Shown: positions 19,187-28,229 of the stretch, piece by piece
Layout: the number at the start of each line of letters is the position of its first letter
How positions within the stretch are numbered: position 1 is the first letter of the stretch
NCBI GenBank assembly: GCA_028281885.1
Contig: JANQJA010000009.1
Span: 248,001-312,000 of the forward strand
Source: Pseudomonadales bacterium
GTDB taxonomy: Bacteria; Pseudomonadota; Gammaproteobacteria; Pseudomonadales; Azotimanducaceae
DNA length: 64,000 nucleotides
Direction of reading: 5' to 3'
Position numbers and translations under genes: made by a program
Notes under the pieces: model-generated
What the model saw: the letters and a program-made list of their open reading frames with translations, nothing else
Databases searched by the model: none
What the model was told of the DNA's origin: nothing

Positions 19187-20176
19187 ATGCGGATTGCCGT
19201 TGACCTGATGGGCGGAGACCGGGAGCCAGCCAGCCTGATGCCGGCGATCCAGCGTTCTCTGGACACCCACCCGGATAGCGAGTTTTTACTGGTAGGCGAT
19301 GAGTCATTGGTCCCCGGTGAGCTTGCATCGGACCCTCGTATTGAAGTGCAACATGCTGCCGATGTGGTCCGAATGGATGACACGCCCGGGCAGGCACTGC
19401 GCAGCCGGCGTCAATCATCCATGTACGAGGCGGTTTCAGCCGTTGCCAATGAAGTTGTCGATGCCTGCGTGAGTGCAGGAAACACCGGTGCTCTGATGGC
19501 CATGTCTCGCCATGTGCTGAAGACCTTACCGGGCGTTGATCGGCCGGCGATCATCAAGGGGATTCCCTCCGTCAACGGTAGCTGCTATTTGCTCGATCTG
19601 GGCGCAAATATCAATTGCACTGCGCATCAGCTGGTGCAGTTCGCTGCCATGGGCAGCGTCATGTGCGGTGCAGTCGAAGGCATTGAGCGACCGAAGGTCG
19701 GTTTGCTCAATATCGGCCAGGAAGAAGGCAAGGGCGAAGAGGCCGTGAGGGAAGCCGCCGAAATGCTGCGCGCCAATGCGGGAATTAATTTCATCGGCTT
19801 CGTCGAAGGCGATGGTATTTATCAGAGTGACGCGGATGTGCTTGTGTGTGACGGCTGGGTGGGCAACGTGGCGCTCAAGACGAGTGAAGGGCTGGCCCGT
19901 TTCGTCGCCCATATGATTAACCAGGCGTTTCGAAAAGACTTCACCACGAGGGCGGCGGCGCTGGTTTTTGAACCGGTGCTAAGGTCGCTGGAAAAGACGC
20001 TCAGTCCGGAAAACTACAATGGTGCAACGCTGCTCGGGCTGACGGGCATTGTTGTAAAGAGTCATGGCAGCGCCAACGAAACCGGCTTCTTTCATGCCAT
20101 TGAAGAAACCCGGCGGTGTGTGGAGCAAGGCATACCGGCACTGCTGGGCGAGCGAATCGCCGAATTGACAGGTTAG
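19187..20176 (+). CDS. plsX: phosphate acyltransferase PlsX
   Basis: PlsX turns acyl-ACP and phosphate into acyl-phosphate, the acyl donor for PlsY in phospholipid synthesis. The N-terminus IAVDLMGGDREPASLMPAI is the family signature, with ADVVRMDDTPGQALR near 60 and VSAGNTGALMA near 95. The 329-residue length is normal. The gene starts the fatty-acid part of the operon and lies directly after rpmF. Unlike in E. coli, no fabH follows; fabD comes next, as in Pseudomonas. Confidence 0.96.
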   Translation: MRIAVDLMGGDREPASLMPAIQRSLDTHPDSEFLLVGDESLVPGELASDPRIEVQHAADVVRMDDTPGQALRSRRQSSMYEAVSAVANEVVDACVSAGNTGALMAMSRHVLKTLPGVDRPAIIKGIPSVNGSCYLLDLGANINCTAHQLVQFAAMGSVMCGAVEGIERPKVGLLNIGQEEGKGEEAVREAAEMLRANAGINFIGFVEGDGIYQSDADVLVCDGWVGNVALKTSEGLARFVAHMINQAFRKDFTTRAAALVFEPVLRSLEKTLSPENYNGATLLGLTGIVVKSHGSANETGFFHAIEETRRCVEQGIPALLGERIAELTG

Positions 20177-20195
20177 TGAAAAACAAGAGGAAATC

Positions 20196-21143
20196 ATGAG
20201 TAAAACCGCATTCGTCTTTCCAGGACAGGGATCGCAATCGGTAGGGATGCTGTCAGACCTGGCGGAGCAGGAGACCGTGGTCGCGGAAACCTTTGCCGAA
20301 GCCAGTGAGCGACTCGGATATAACCTGTGGGACCTTGTCAGCCAGGGACCGGAAGAACAACTGAACCAGACCGAGTTTACCCAGCCGGCGCTGGTGGCAT
20401 CGAGTATTGCAGTCTGGCGCATTGCACAGCTGCGGGGAGCGCCCATGCCCGATGTCGTCGCGGGGCATAGTCTCGGTGAATATTCCGCGCTTGTGGCAGC
20501 CGGATCGATTGCGTTTGGCGATGCGATTGAACTGGTCCAGCAACGAGGTCAGTTTATGCAGTCCGCCGTACCGGTCGGCGAAGGCGGGATGGCAGCGATT
20601 ATCGGACTTGACGATGAGCAGGTGGTGGCCGTCTGTGAATCTGTTTCAGCGGATGGCGACCTGGTTCAGGCAGCTAATTTCAATGCCCCGGGTCAGGTGG
20701 TCATCGCCGGTGCCAATGGCGCGCTGGGGAGGGCTGTTGACGCCTGCAAGGAGGCAGGCGCGAAACGTGCCATGCCGCTGGCAGTCAGCGCACCGTTTCA
20801 CAGTCGCCTCATGCAACCTGCAGCAGAGAAGATGGCGCAGGCGCTGGCGCTGGCGAAGGTATCGATTACGGCGCCCCGGATCACGGTTATCCAGAATGTG
20901 GAAGCCGCAGCGGAGTCAGACCCGGAGAAGCTGCGCGCCAATCTGGTCGCACAGATGTATGGTGCGGTGTTGTGGACGTCAACGATTCGCAACATGGCAA
21001 ATGACGGTGTGTCGATGGCCATCGAGTGTGGTCCGGGTAAGGTGCTGGCCGGCCTGGTCAAGCGTATCGACAAATCGATTGATACGCGTTCGATCGGGGA
21101 TCAGGCATCAATGGATGCGGCAGCCGAGGAGCTTTGGTCATGA
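20196..21143 (+). CDS. fabD: malonyl-CoA:ACP transacylase
   Basis: FabD moves malonyl groups from CoA to ACP to feed fatty acid elongation. The catalytic Ser is in VVAGHSLGEYSAL near residue 92, and the paired His in SAPFHSRLMQPA near 200. FVFPGQGSQSVGM opens the protein as usual. A good ribosome site (gagga) precedes the ATG. It overlaps fabG by four bases. Confidence 0.96.
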   Translation: MSKTAFVFPGQGSQSVGMLSDLAEQETVVAETFAEASERLGYNLWDLVSQGPEEQLNQTEFTQPALVASSIAVWRIAQLRGAPMPDVVAGHSLGEYSALVAAGSIAFGDAIELVQQRGQFMQSAVPVGEGGMAAIIGLDDEQVVAVCESVSADGDLVQAANFNAPGQVVIAGANGALGRAVDACKEAGAKRAMPLAVSAPFHSRLMQPAAEKMAQALALAKVSITAPRITVIQNVEAAAESDPEKLRANLVAQMYGAVLWTSTIRNMANDGVSMAIECGPGKVLAGLVKRIDKSIDTRSIGDQASMDAAAEELWS

Positions 21144-21874
21144 CGCTGGACGGCAAGACGGCTATTGTCACCGGCGCCAGTCGCGGTATCGGGCGTGCGA
21201 TCGCAGAGTCACTGAGAGACGCAGGCGCTGTCGTCCTTGGTACCGCGACAACGGAGGCCGGTGCTGCGGCCATCTCGGAATCACTGGGTGGGCAGTGTCG
21301 AGGTTATGTTCTGAATGTCAGCGAACCCGCATCGATCGAAGCATTCTACGCGGCGATTGGGGATGCTCACGAAAGCCCCACGATACTGGTGAACAACGCC
21401 GGCATCACCCGTGACAACATCGCGCTTCGAATGAAAGACGCAGAGTGGGACGCGGTGATCGAAACCAACCTGAGTTCCATTTATCGAATGACCCGAGGCA
21501 GTCTTCGCGGCATGACGAAAGCACGGTGGGGGCGGGTCATCAACATCAGTTCGGTTGTTGGCAGCATGGGCAATCCTGGCCAGACCAACTACGCCGCTGC
21601 CAAAGCGGGTATGGAAGGTTATTCCCGGGCACTGGCCAGTGAGCTGGGTTCACGTGGCATCACCGTAAATTGTGTCGCACCAGGGTTTATCGAGACTGAC
21701 ATGACGGATGACCTGGAGGACGCGCAGAAGGAACTACTGCTCGCCAGAGTGCCTGCCGGGCGATTGGGCGAGGCCCGCGAGGTTGCCGCTGTCGTGGCTT
21801 TTCTCGCAAGCGATGCGGCAGCTTACGTGACTGGCGAGACCATTCATGTAAACGGCGGCATGTACATGAATTGA
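21140..21874 (+). CDS. fabG: 3-oxoacyl-ACP reductase
   Basis: FabG is the NADPH-dependent short-chain dehydrogenase that reduces 3-ketoacyl-ACP. The cofactor site TGASRGIGRAIAESL is at the N-terminus, with NNAGITRDNI near 85, and the catalytic Ser-Tyr-Lys set as INISSVVG and YAAAKAGMEGY. The ATG at 21140 overlaps the fabD stop (atga) and gives the normal start MTLDGKTAIVTGASRG. The length is 244 residues. Confidence 0.96.
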   Translation: MTLDGKTAIVTGASRGIGRAIAESLRDAGAVVLGTATTEAGAAAISESLGGQCRGYVLNVSEPASIEAFYAAIGDAHESPTILVNNAGITRDNIALRMKDAEWDAVIETNLSSIYRMTRGSLRGMTKARWGRVINISSVVGSMGNPGQTNYAAAKAGMEGYSRALASELGSRGITVNCVAPGFIETDMTDDLEDAQKELLLARVPAGRLGEAREVAAVVAFLASDAAAYVTGETIHVNGGMYMN

Positions 21875-21900
21875 TGTGATTTACCCGAGAAATTAAATAC

Positions 21901-21930
21901 TTGATCGCCGAACTGGCATTTCATTAAACT
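21901..21930 (+). promoter_or_regulatory. acpP: possible acpP promoter
   Basis: TTGATC (21901-21906) and TAAACT (21925-21930) are spaced by 18 bases and stand 35 bases before the acpP start, after the end of fabG. Each hexamer matches the sigma-70 consensus at four of six positions. A separate strong acpP promoter is usual because ACP is needed in large amounts. Confidence 0.4.
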
Positions 21931-21964
21931 AGCGCAGCTTGCCTGTATAGGAGTAAACAAACAC

Positions 21965-22198
21965 ATGAGCACCATAACAGAACGAGTCACCAAACTGGTC
22001 TGTGAGCAACTTGGCGTCAAAGAAGAAGAAGTAAAACCAGAGGCGTCATTCGTCGAAGATCTTGGAGCGGACTCGCTGGATACGGTAGAGCTCGTAATGG
22101 CACTCGAGGAAGAATTCGAAACCGAAATTCCTGATGAGGAAGCCGAAAAGATTACTACGGTAAAAGAAGCGATCGATTACATCGAAGCGCACACCTGA
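21965..22198 (+). CDS. acpP: acyl carrier protein
   Basis: ACP carries growing fatty acyl chains on a phosphopantetheine arm. The attachment Ser is in the standard [20 protein letters not shown] near residue 37, and the protein is short (77) and very acidic. The ribosome site taggag lies 12 bases before the ATG. A strong terminator follows the gene, so acpP mRNA can end here apart from fabF. Confidence 0.98.
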   Translation: MSTITERVTKLVCEQLGVKEEEVKPEASFVEDLGADSLDTVELVMALEEEFETEIPDEEAEKITTVKEAIDYIEAHT

Positions 22199-22237
22199 GC
22201 TTAAGCTTCAGGTGGTACGCCACCATGATGACTCAAG

Positions 22238-22276
22238 AGCCGCACTTGCAAATTCGCAATGCGGCTTTTGTTTTTT
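22238..22276 (+). terminator. intrinsic terminator after acpP
   Basis: The stem AGCCGCA pairs with TGCGGCT, with an inner TTGC/GCAA stem (one unpaired C on the left side) and a 6-base loop, followed by TTTGTTTTTT. This has the form of a Rho-independent terminator and starts 40 bases after the acpP stop codon. Partial read-through or a second promoter would then serve fabF. Confidence 0.85.
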
Positions 22277-22335
22277 GTGCGGCGGTTGCTTTGCGACACA
22301 ATATGGTCGTTAGCGAACTTTAAAAGGAGCGTTTG

Positions 22336-23577
22336 ATGAAAAGCCGAAGGGTCGTGGTTACCGGGATTGGCATGATTTCTCCGCTTGGCAGCACCAAAGA
22401 GTCGAGTTGGGAAGGGATGCTGGCAGGAAAGAGTGGCATAGGGCCGATTACAGCCTTCGACGCCTCTGAATATCCGGTTCGCTTTGGCGGTGCAGTGCCG
22501 GAGTTCGACATCAGCGAATACATCTCGCCCAAGGAAGCTCGTCGAATGGATGGCTTCATTCAGTTTGGTCTTGTCACTGGCGTGCAGGCCATGCGGGACT
22601 CCGGCCTCGAGGTGACCGACGAGAACCGCCATCGTATGGGGGTGGCTGTCGGATCAGGTATTGGCGGCATTGTGACCATTGAAACCTGCCACGAAGTGGT
22701 GGAGAGCAGGGGTCCTGGACGAGTGTCTCCGTTCTTCGTGCCTTCCTGCATTATCAACATGGTGGCGGGACATTTGTCGATCATGTATGGCATGCAGGGG
22801 CCGAATATAGCGATTACGACGGCCTGTACCACCGGGACCCACAATATCGGATTCGCGGCGCGACTGATCGCAGCTGGCGATGTTGACGTCATGCTGGCGG
22901 GTGGTGCGGAGAAGTCCACCTCACCGACAACTATGGCGGGTTTTGCTGCCATGAAGGCACTGTCGACCCGCAACGATGAACCTGAGCTGGCATCTCGACC
23001 CTGGGACAAAGACCGTGATGGATTCGTGTTGAGCGATGGATCGGCAGTACTGGTGCTTGAGGAATACGAGCACGCCAAAGCCCGTGGTGCCGATATCTAC
23101 TGCGAACTGGCAGGATTTGGCATGAGCGCCGATGCAAGTCATATGACTTCGCCGGCAGAGAATGGCGCCGGGGCGGCAATGTCGATGCAAAATGCGCTGG
23201 CCAGTGCCGAGATGGATGCAGGAGAGATCAGTTACATCAACGCGCACGGTACCTCCACCCCGCTGGGTGATGTGGCCGAGACGATGGCGATTAAAACGGT
23301 CATGGGCGCGTCTGCGGACAAGGTGGCGGTGAGTTCCACCAAGTCGATGATTGGCCACCTGCTGGGTGCGGCGGGATCAGTCGAGGCGGCCGTGAGTATT
23401 CTTGCATTGCGTGACCAGGTCGCACCGCCAACCATCAACCTGGACAACCCGGACGAAGGTTGCGATCTGGATTACGTGCCGTCGACAGCTCGGGAGATGC
23501 CCATTAATGTCGTTTTGTCCAACTCATTTGGGTTTGGTGGCACAAACGGTACGCTGATCTTCAGGAAGATTGACTGA
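22336..23577 (+). CDS. fabF: 3-oxoacyl-ACP synthase II
   Basis: FabF (KAS II) condenses acyl-ACP with malonyl-ACP. The catalytic Cys is in [14 protein letters not shown], the two His in [11 protein letters not shown] and [14 protein letters not shown], and the end [16 protein letters not shown] is typical. The ATG at 22336 has aaaggag 7 bases upstream. The 413-residue length is normal. Its end overlaps the pabC start. Confidence 0.96.
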   Translation: MKSRRVVVTGIGMISPLGSTKESSWEGMLAGKSGIGPITAFDASEYPVRFGGAVPEFDISEYISPKEARRMDGFIQFGLVTGVQAMRDSGLEVTDENRHRMGVAVGSGIGGIVTIETCHEVVESRGPGRVSPFFVPSCIINMVAGHLSIMYGMQGPNIAITTACTTGTHNIGFAARLIAAGDVDVMLAGGAEKSTSPTTMAGFAAMKALSTRNDEPELASRPWDKDRDGFVLSDGSAVLVLEEYEHAKARGADIYCELAGFGMSADASHMTSPAENGAGAAMSMQNALASAEMDAGEISYINAHGTSTPLGDVAETMAIKTVMGASADKVAVSSTKSMIGHLLGAAGSVEAAVSILALRDQVAPPTINLDNPDEGCDLDYVPSTAREMPINVVLSNSFGFGGTNGTLIFRKID

Positions 23578-24403
23578 CTTTCCTCAAGTTACCCTGGTAG
23601 ACGGACAACCGACGTCGCACATTTCGGCGCGTGATCGCGGGCTGGCCTACGGCGACGGATTGTTTGAAACCATTCGTGTGCTGTCTGGCCAGGCGGTACT
23701 GCTTGATGCGCACTTCAGCAGACTGTTGCGAGGTTGTGATGTGCTCGGGATAGCCTCGGCCGGCCTCACCGAATCGCTGCAGCAAGATCTGGCTGGGCTT
23801 GCCCTTAACACAGTCAATGATGGTGTACTCAAGATCATCGTGACCCGTGGGTCCGGCGGACGTGGCTACCGACCGCCTGCCACCGGCACGTGCCGCCGGG
23901 TGATGAGCCTCCAGCCTTATACGCCGAACGCGACTGCGGCTGTTGAAGGCATCTCCGTCATGGTGTGCAGGAATCGTCTGGGCATGAACCCCTCGCTGGC
24001 CGGCGTGAAACATCTCAACCGGCTGGAACAGGTGCTCGCGTCAGCGGAATTGTCGGCCGGTATGGAAGAAGGCCTGATGCTGGACAGCAATGACCGGGTT
24101 ATCGAAGGCACCCGCAGCAACCTTTTCCTCTACGGCGATGGCCAATGGATGACGCCGAAACTGGATCAGTGTGGTGTGGCTGGTGTGATGCGTGAATTCC
24201 TGCTGAACCGCCAGGAGGTCAAAGAGGTGGATGTAACGCTGGAGAGACTGGCCGAAGCCAGTGAGATCTTTGTCTGTAATAGTGTGTTCGGGATCTACCC
24301 CGTGATACATCTCACTGCCGCGCATGACACGGTGACCTACGCTGTGGGCAAGAGGACCCTGGCACTACAGCGCAATCTGAACGAGCAACTGGGGACGCTT
24401 TAA
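23570..24403 (+). CDS. pabC: aminodeoxychorismate lyase
   Basis: PabC is a PLP enzyme that releases pyruvate from 4-amino-4-deoxychorismate to give p-aminobenzoate for folate. The fold-type IV features are [19 protein letters not shown] at the N-terminus, the PLP-binding Lys in [15 protein letters not shown], and [10 protein letters not shown]. The start is TTG, overlapping the fabF stop. It lies between fabF and mltG, its conserved place. A branched-chain aminotransferase-like activity cannot be excluded from sequence but context favours PabC. Confidence 0.92.
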   Translation: MTDFPQVTLVDGQPTSHISARDRGLAYGDGLFETIRVLSGQAVLLDAHFSRLLRGCDVLGIASAGLTESLQQDLAGLALNTVNDGVLKIIVTRGSGGRGYRPPATGTCRRVMSLQPYTPNATAAVEGISVMVCRNRLGMNPSLAGVKHLNRLEQVLASAELSAGMEEGLMLDSNDRVIEGTRSNLFLYGDGQWMTPKLDQCGVAGVMREFLLNRQEVKEVDVTLERLAEASEIFVCNSVFGIYPVIHLTAAHDTVTYAVGKRTLALQRNLNEQLGTL

Positions 24404-24404
24404 G

Positions 24405-25409
24405 ATGGGTCGTGGCGGGTATGCGTTGATCGTGGCGGTGTTGCTGTCGCTCGGTTCCATGGGCTGGTTCATGACTTCACTTGGCGCCAGGGTGAACGTG
24501 CCGGCGGACGATGGAATCTATGTCTTGCGGTCCGGAAGTACGATCAATGAGGCGATTCACGAACTGGAATCCCAGGGCGTGCTGACGGGCTCGGCCTTAG
24601 CGATGCGATTGTATGCTCGCATCACCCGGTCGCGAGGACATTTCAAGGCCGGTGAGTACCTGATCCAGCCAGGCATGACAGCAGCAGAGCTGGTGGCGCT
24701 GTTCCGTTCAGGCCGGGTCGTTCAGCGGGAAGTCACGTTTGTGGAAGGCTGGACCCTGGCGCAATGGCGAGACTACCTGACCGGGATCGATACGATTCGA
24801 AATACGCTGGAGGGGCTGGATGATCAGGCGCTCATGGATCGAATCGGAAAGCCGGGTCTGGCAGCGGAGGGGCAGTTCTTCCCGGACACCTATCACTACA
24901 CCGCCGGCGACACTGATCTCTCCATATTACGCCGGGCCCATCAGCGGATGACGGACACACTGAAATCACAGTGGCGGAAGCGCACGTCACTGGATGTGTT
25001 GCCCGGCCCTCAGGAGGCACTGATTCTTGCCTCCATTGTTGAAAAGGAAACCGGAAAGCCATCTGACCGACCACTCATTGCAGGGGTTTTCGTCAATCGC
25101 CTCGTGGCGGGTATGCGGCTGCAATCGGATCCGACAGTGATATACGGACTGATGGAGTTCGATGGTGACCTGCGCCGGGCGGATCTCAGACGTGAGTCTC
25201 CGTACAATACCTATCTGATTGAAGGCCTGCCCCCGACACCGATCTGCAATCCGGGTCTTGATGCGATCGCGTCGGTGATGAACCCGCAGGCCGTTCCCTA
25301 TTACTACTTTGTCGCCAGGGGAGACGGTAGTAGTCAGTTCTCTGTCACGTTGCAGGAACACAACGACGCAGTTGCCCGTTATCAGAAAGCTGGTAGGGTT
25401 TCTCCATGA
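24405..25409 (+). CDS. mltG: endolytic transglycosylase MltG
   Basis: MltG (YceG) is an inner-membrane enzyme that cuts newly made glycan strands. One N-terminal membrane helix (ALIVAVLLSLGSMGWFM) anchors it; a LysM-like part follows, and the catalytic Glu is in LASIVEKETGKPSDRPLIA near residue 214. QSDPTVIYGL and SPYNTYLIEGLPPTPICNPG are family blocks. The gene begins one base after pabC and overlaps tmk by four bases. The length of 334 is normal. Confidence 0.95.
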   Translation: MGRGGYALIVAVLLSLGSMGWFMTSLGARVNVPADDGIYVLRSGSTINEAIHELESQGVLTGSALAMRLYARITRSRGHFKAGEYLIQPGMTAAELVALFRSGRVVQREVTFVEGWTLAQWRDYLTGIDTIRNTLEGLDDQALMDRIGKPGLAAEGQFFPDTYHYTAGDTDLSILRRAHQRMTDTLKSQWRKRTSLDVLPGPQEALILASIVEKETGKPSDRPLIAGVFVNRLVAGMRLQSDPTVIYGLMEFDGDLRRADLRRESPYNTYLIEGLPPTPICNPGLDAIASVMNPQAVPYYYFVARGDGSSQFSVTLQEHNDAVARYQKAGRVSP

Positions 25410-26032
25410 ATCAGCGAGGTCAGTTCATTACCATCGAGGGAATCGAAGGCGTCGGTAAAACCACGAGCCTCGAACTGATCGGTGGCCTGCTTGACGATGC
25501 GGGCATCCCGTTTATCAAAACGCGGGAACCTGGCGGTACGGCTGTTGCCGAGTCCATACGATCCATCCTGGTCGAACACGGTGACGAAGTGATTGATCCG
25601 ATCTCGGAATTACTGCTGGTATTTGCAGCTCGCGTCCAGCATGTCAGGGAATTGATCGCGCCAGCACTCAAGATGGGTACCTGGGTTGTTTGCGATCGAT
25701 TTACCGACTCGACTTATGCGTACCAGGGAGGTGGGCGCGGGCTGGATAAAGTACTCATAGAACAGATCGAACAGCTAACGCTGGCCGGCTTTCAGCCGGA
25801 CCTGACTCTGTTGCTTGACCTTGACCCCGGAACGGGACTTGAAAGGGCTGCGGCTCGTAGCGAGAAGGATCGTTTTGAAATAGAGGGGCTGGAATTCTTC
25901 TCGCGGGTTCGGGCGGCGTATCTTGAACGAGCGAGACATTGTGACCGAATCCAGGTCATCGATGCGGGCGCCAGTGTGGATGCGGTTGGCGCATCCATAT
26001 CGAAGATTCTTGGCGGTGTGATTCGGCCATGA
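25406..26032 (+). CDS. tmk: thymidylate kinase
   Basis: Tmk phosphorylates dTMP to dTDP. The P-loop IEGIEGVGKTTSLELI is at the N-terminus, the DRX-type motif is in VVCDRFTDSTYAYQGGGRG, and TREPGGT binds the substrate base. The gene overlaps mltG and holB by four bases each. The length of 208 residues is normal. Confidence 0.96.
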   Translation: MNQRGQFITIEGIEGVGKTTSLELIGGLLDDAGIPFIKTREPGGTAVAESIRSILVEHGDEVIDPISELLLVFAARVQHVRELIAPALKMGTWVVCDRFTDSTYAYQGGGRGLDKVLIEQIEQLTLAGFQPDLTLLLDLDPGTGLERAAARSEKDRFEIEGLEFFSRVRAAYLERARHCDRIQVIDAGASVDAVGASISKILGGVIRP

Positions 26033-27012
26033 CGGCGCTCCCCTGGCAGGCGGAACAGCGGAAGCTTATTGAGCGATTGCGGGTGGCTGGTCGTGTGCCT
26101 CATGCCATGCTGATGTCTGGTCCCCGGCACATCGGCAAGCGTCTGTTTTCGACTTCAATCGCGCAATTGCTGCTGTGTCGGGAACCCAAAGATGGTGTTG
26201 CCTGCGATCAGTGCGATGACTGCCATTACTTCCGTGCAGGTACTCATCCGGACTACCGCCTTGTTGCACCGGAAGACTCAAAGCTGATACGGGTTGATCA
26301 GATCAGGGAGCTCATTGAGTGGGCGGGGCAGACAGCGCAACGAAGTGGCAGGCGTGTGGTGCAGGTGGTTCCCGCCGAGCAAATGAATCTGAATGCAGCC
26401 AACGCGTTGCTGAAATGTCTGGAGGAGCCGGGCGAGGCCACCGTGTTTCTGTTGGTCAGCGACATGCCTGGACGTTTGTTACCAACTATCCGTAGTCGCT
26501 GTCGTCACGTTGACTTACCGGTCCCTTACCATGAAGTGAGTCTGGATTGGCTGAGCAAGTGTTTGCCTGATCACTCTCGGGAGGAGTTAGCACAGTTGTT
26601 ATCGATCAGCGGTGGTGCGCCGCTGGCCGTCACGGAGGTGTTGAGCGAAGAGTTCCTGGTCCGTCGAAAAGAGATTGCGGCAGCGATCGGCGCGCTGCTG
26701 AGAGGAGACAACCCGCTTCAGGTGGCGCGCCCTTTCACTCGCGGCGATCCGGATGCGGACCTGTGGATCTGTTATTCCCTGTTTGCCGATGCGCTGCGGC
26801 TGGCGATGTCCGGGGACCTGGTCAATGTGCGGAACCGGGATCTGGATGAGGTCGTTGAACTTGCAGCGAAAACCATGCCTGTGGATGGACTGGTCAAGAG
26901 TGTCGACGCAATCGCCCGGGACAGGCGGGCTGCGGCTAGTTCAGGGAATCCGAACCTGGCCATGCTATTTGAATCATTGATGATTGAACTGGCCGGCTAC
27001 TGTAACTTGTAG
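26029..27012 (+). CDS. holB: DNA polymerase III delta' subunit
   Basis: HolB is part of the clamp loader that puts the beta clamp on DNA. The P-loop region is degenerate (SGPRHIGKRLFS), as expected for delta', which does not hydrolyse ATP. A four-Cys zinc module is seen (LLCREPKDG then CDQCDDCHYF), followed by the sensor-type stretch NAANALLKCLEEPGEATVFLLV. The 327-residue length is normal, and so is its place between tmk and pilZ. Confidence 0.93.
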   Translation: MTALPWQAEQRKLIERLRVAGRVPHAMLMSGPRHIGKRLFSTSIAQLLLCREPKDGVACDQCDDCHYFRAGTHPDYRLVAPEDSKLIRVDQIRELIEWAGQTAQRSGRRVVQVVPAEQMNLNAANALLKCLEEPGEATVFLLVSDMPGRLLPTIRSRCRHVDLPVPYHEVSLDWLSKCLPDHSREELAQLLSISGGAPLAVTEVLSEEFLVRRKEIAAAIGALLRGDNPLQVARPFTRGDPDADLWICYSLFADALRLAMSGDLVNVRNRDLDEVVELAAKTMPVDGLVKSVDAIARDRRAAASSGNPNLAMLFESLMIELAGYCNL

Positions 27013-27080
27013 AAGATGGGGGCATAGTGCAGAATCGATGCTTCGAGCGGAAAATCGTTGGCTCAGAATCGAGGCCTTGA

Positions 27081-27437
27081 ATGGGTAAGTTAGCCAGGGG
27101 CGGCGCCAAGAAGACTATGATCGCACTGACGATCAAGGATAAGGTCGTGCTGCACAACTACTACATGCCCTTTATCAGGCAGGGTGGTTTGTTCATTGCA
27201 AACCGTACCGAATATGACCTGGGCGACGATGTCTTCATCCTCCTCAATCTGATGGATGAGACCGAAAAAATTCCGGTGGCTGGCAAGGTTGTCTGGATTG
27301 CAAAAAAGGGTGTCAAAAGCCCGCACACGCCTGGCGTGGGAATTCAGTTTACTGACCCTGACAACATCGCTAAGGACAAGATAGAAACTTACCTTGCGGG
27401 CTCTCTCGGATCGGCGAACTCAACCGCCACGATGTAA
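27081..27437 (+). CDS. pilZ: PilZ-domain protein
   Basis: This 118-residue single PilZ domain occupies the place held by the type IV pilus assembly protein PilZ after holB. The core GGLFIANRTEYDLGDDVFILL and GKVVWIAKKG..PGVGIQF are conserved, but the RxxxR motif that binds c-di-GMP in other PilZ domains is not seen, as in the original Pseudomonas PilZ. A role in pilus biogenesis is inferred from family and position. In many relatives tatD follows; here an Anbu gene follows instead. Confidence 0.88.
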   Translation: MGKLARGGAKKTMIALTIKDKVVLHNYYMPFIRQGGLFIANRTEYDLGDDVFILLNLMDETEKIPVAGKVVWIAKKGVKSPHTPGVGIQFTDPDNIAKDKIETYLAGSLGSANSTATM

Positions 27438-27464
27438 CGGAAACTACCTCGAGTTTTTTCACAT

Positions 27465-28217
27465 ATGACCTATTGTGTTGCGATATCCGTGAATGCGGGG
27501 ATCTGCTTTATTTCGGATTCGCGGACAAATGCGGGTGTCGATAACGTCAGCACTTATTCCAAGATGCATACTTTTGGCAGGGACGGTGATCGTCAGATTG
27601 CGTTACTGTCTGCAGGAAATCTTGCGACCACCCAGGGTGTGATCGGTCAGCTTGAGAAAGACATTCGTCAGAGCAAACGACAAAACCTGTTGACGATCGC
27701 CACGCTTGAAGATGCGGCGGATTATGTCGGTGAAATCAATGTCGCCCAACAGGAGAAGCATACGGGCGGCGGTGCGTCCTACGAGGCCAGTTTCATCATC
27801 GGTGGTCAGATCGCCGGGGAAGATCACAAGGCGTTTCTGGTTTACCCCCAGGGAAACCACATCACGACATCTGCCGACACGCCCTTTATTCAGATTGGCG
27901 AAAGCAAGTACGGCAAGCCGATCCTTGATCGCATCATTAGTCTGGAATCGGCGCTGGATACCGCGGCGGTCTGTGGCCTGGTCTCGATGGATTCGACCAT
28001 GCGCAGTAACCTGACTGTCGGTCCACCCATCGAGGTGCTGATCTACGAGACGAATTCGCTTTTGGTAGGTCGACGCTATCGGTATGAAGAGTCGAGCGAG
28101 TATCTGCGAGAGATCAATCGAAGCTGGGATGCCAGACTTAAAGAAGCCTTTGCCACTATGCCGCCGATCAGCTGGAGCGAAAACTGGGATGCTTCTACGG
28201 GTCAGGGTGAAGGATAG
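27465..28217 (+). CDS. Anbu (ancestral beta-subunit) proteasome-like peptidase
   Basis: This is a bacterial member of the proteasome/HslV superfamily. The protein starts MTYCVAISVNAGICFISDSRT; if the first Met is removed, Thr becomes residue 1, the N-terminal nucleophile, with Asp17 in FISDSR and Lys32 in YSKM at the places of the catalytic Asp and Lys. LLSAGNLATTQGVIGQL is a family block. The 250-residue length is normal for Anbu. Published gene-neighbourhood work links Anbu to transglutaminase, alpha-E and circularly permuted ATP-grasp proteins, all three present in the next 6 kb. Anbu assembles into ring or helical particles, but its substrate is unknown. It begins a two-gene arm with the transglutaminase-DUF2126 gene. 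Confidence 0.88.
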   Translation: MTYCVAISVNAGICFISDSRTNAGVDNVSTYSKMHTFGRDGDRQIALLSAGNLATTQGVIGQLEKDIRQSKRQNLLTIATLEDAADYVGEINVAQQEKHTGGGASYEASFIIGGQIAGEDHKAFLVYPQGNHITTSADTPFIQIGESKYGKPILDRIISLESALDTAAVCGLVSMDSTMRSNLTVGPPIEVLIYETNSLLVGRRYRYEESSEYLREINRSWDARLKEAFATMPPISWSENWDASTGQGEG

Positions 28218-28229
28218 TTTCATTGCGAC

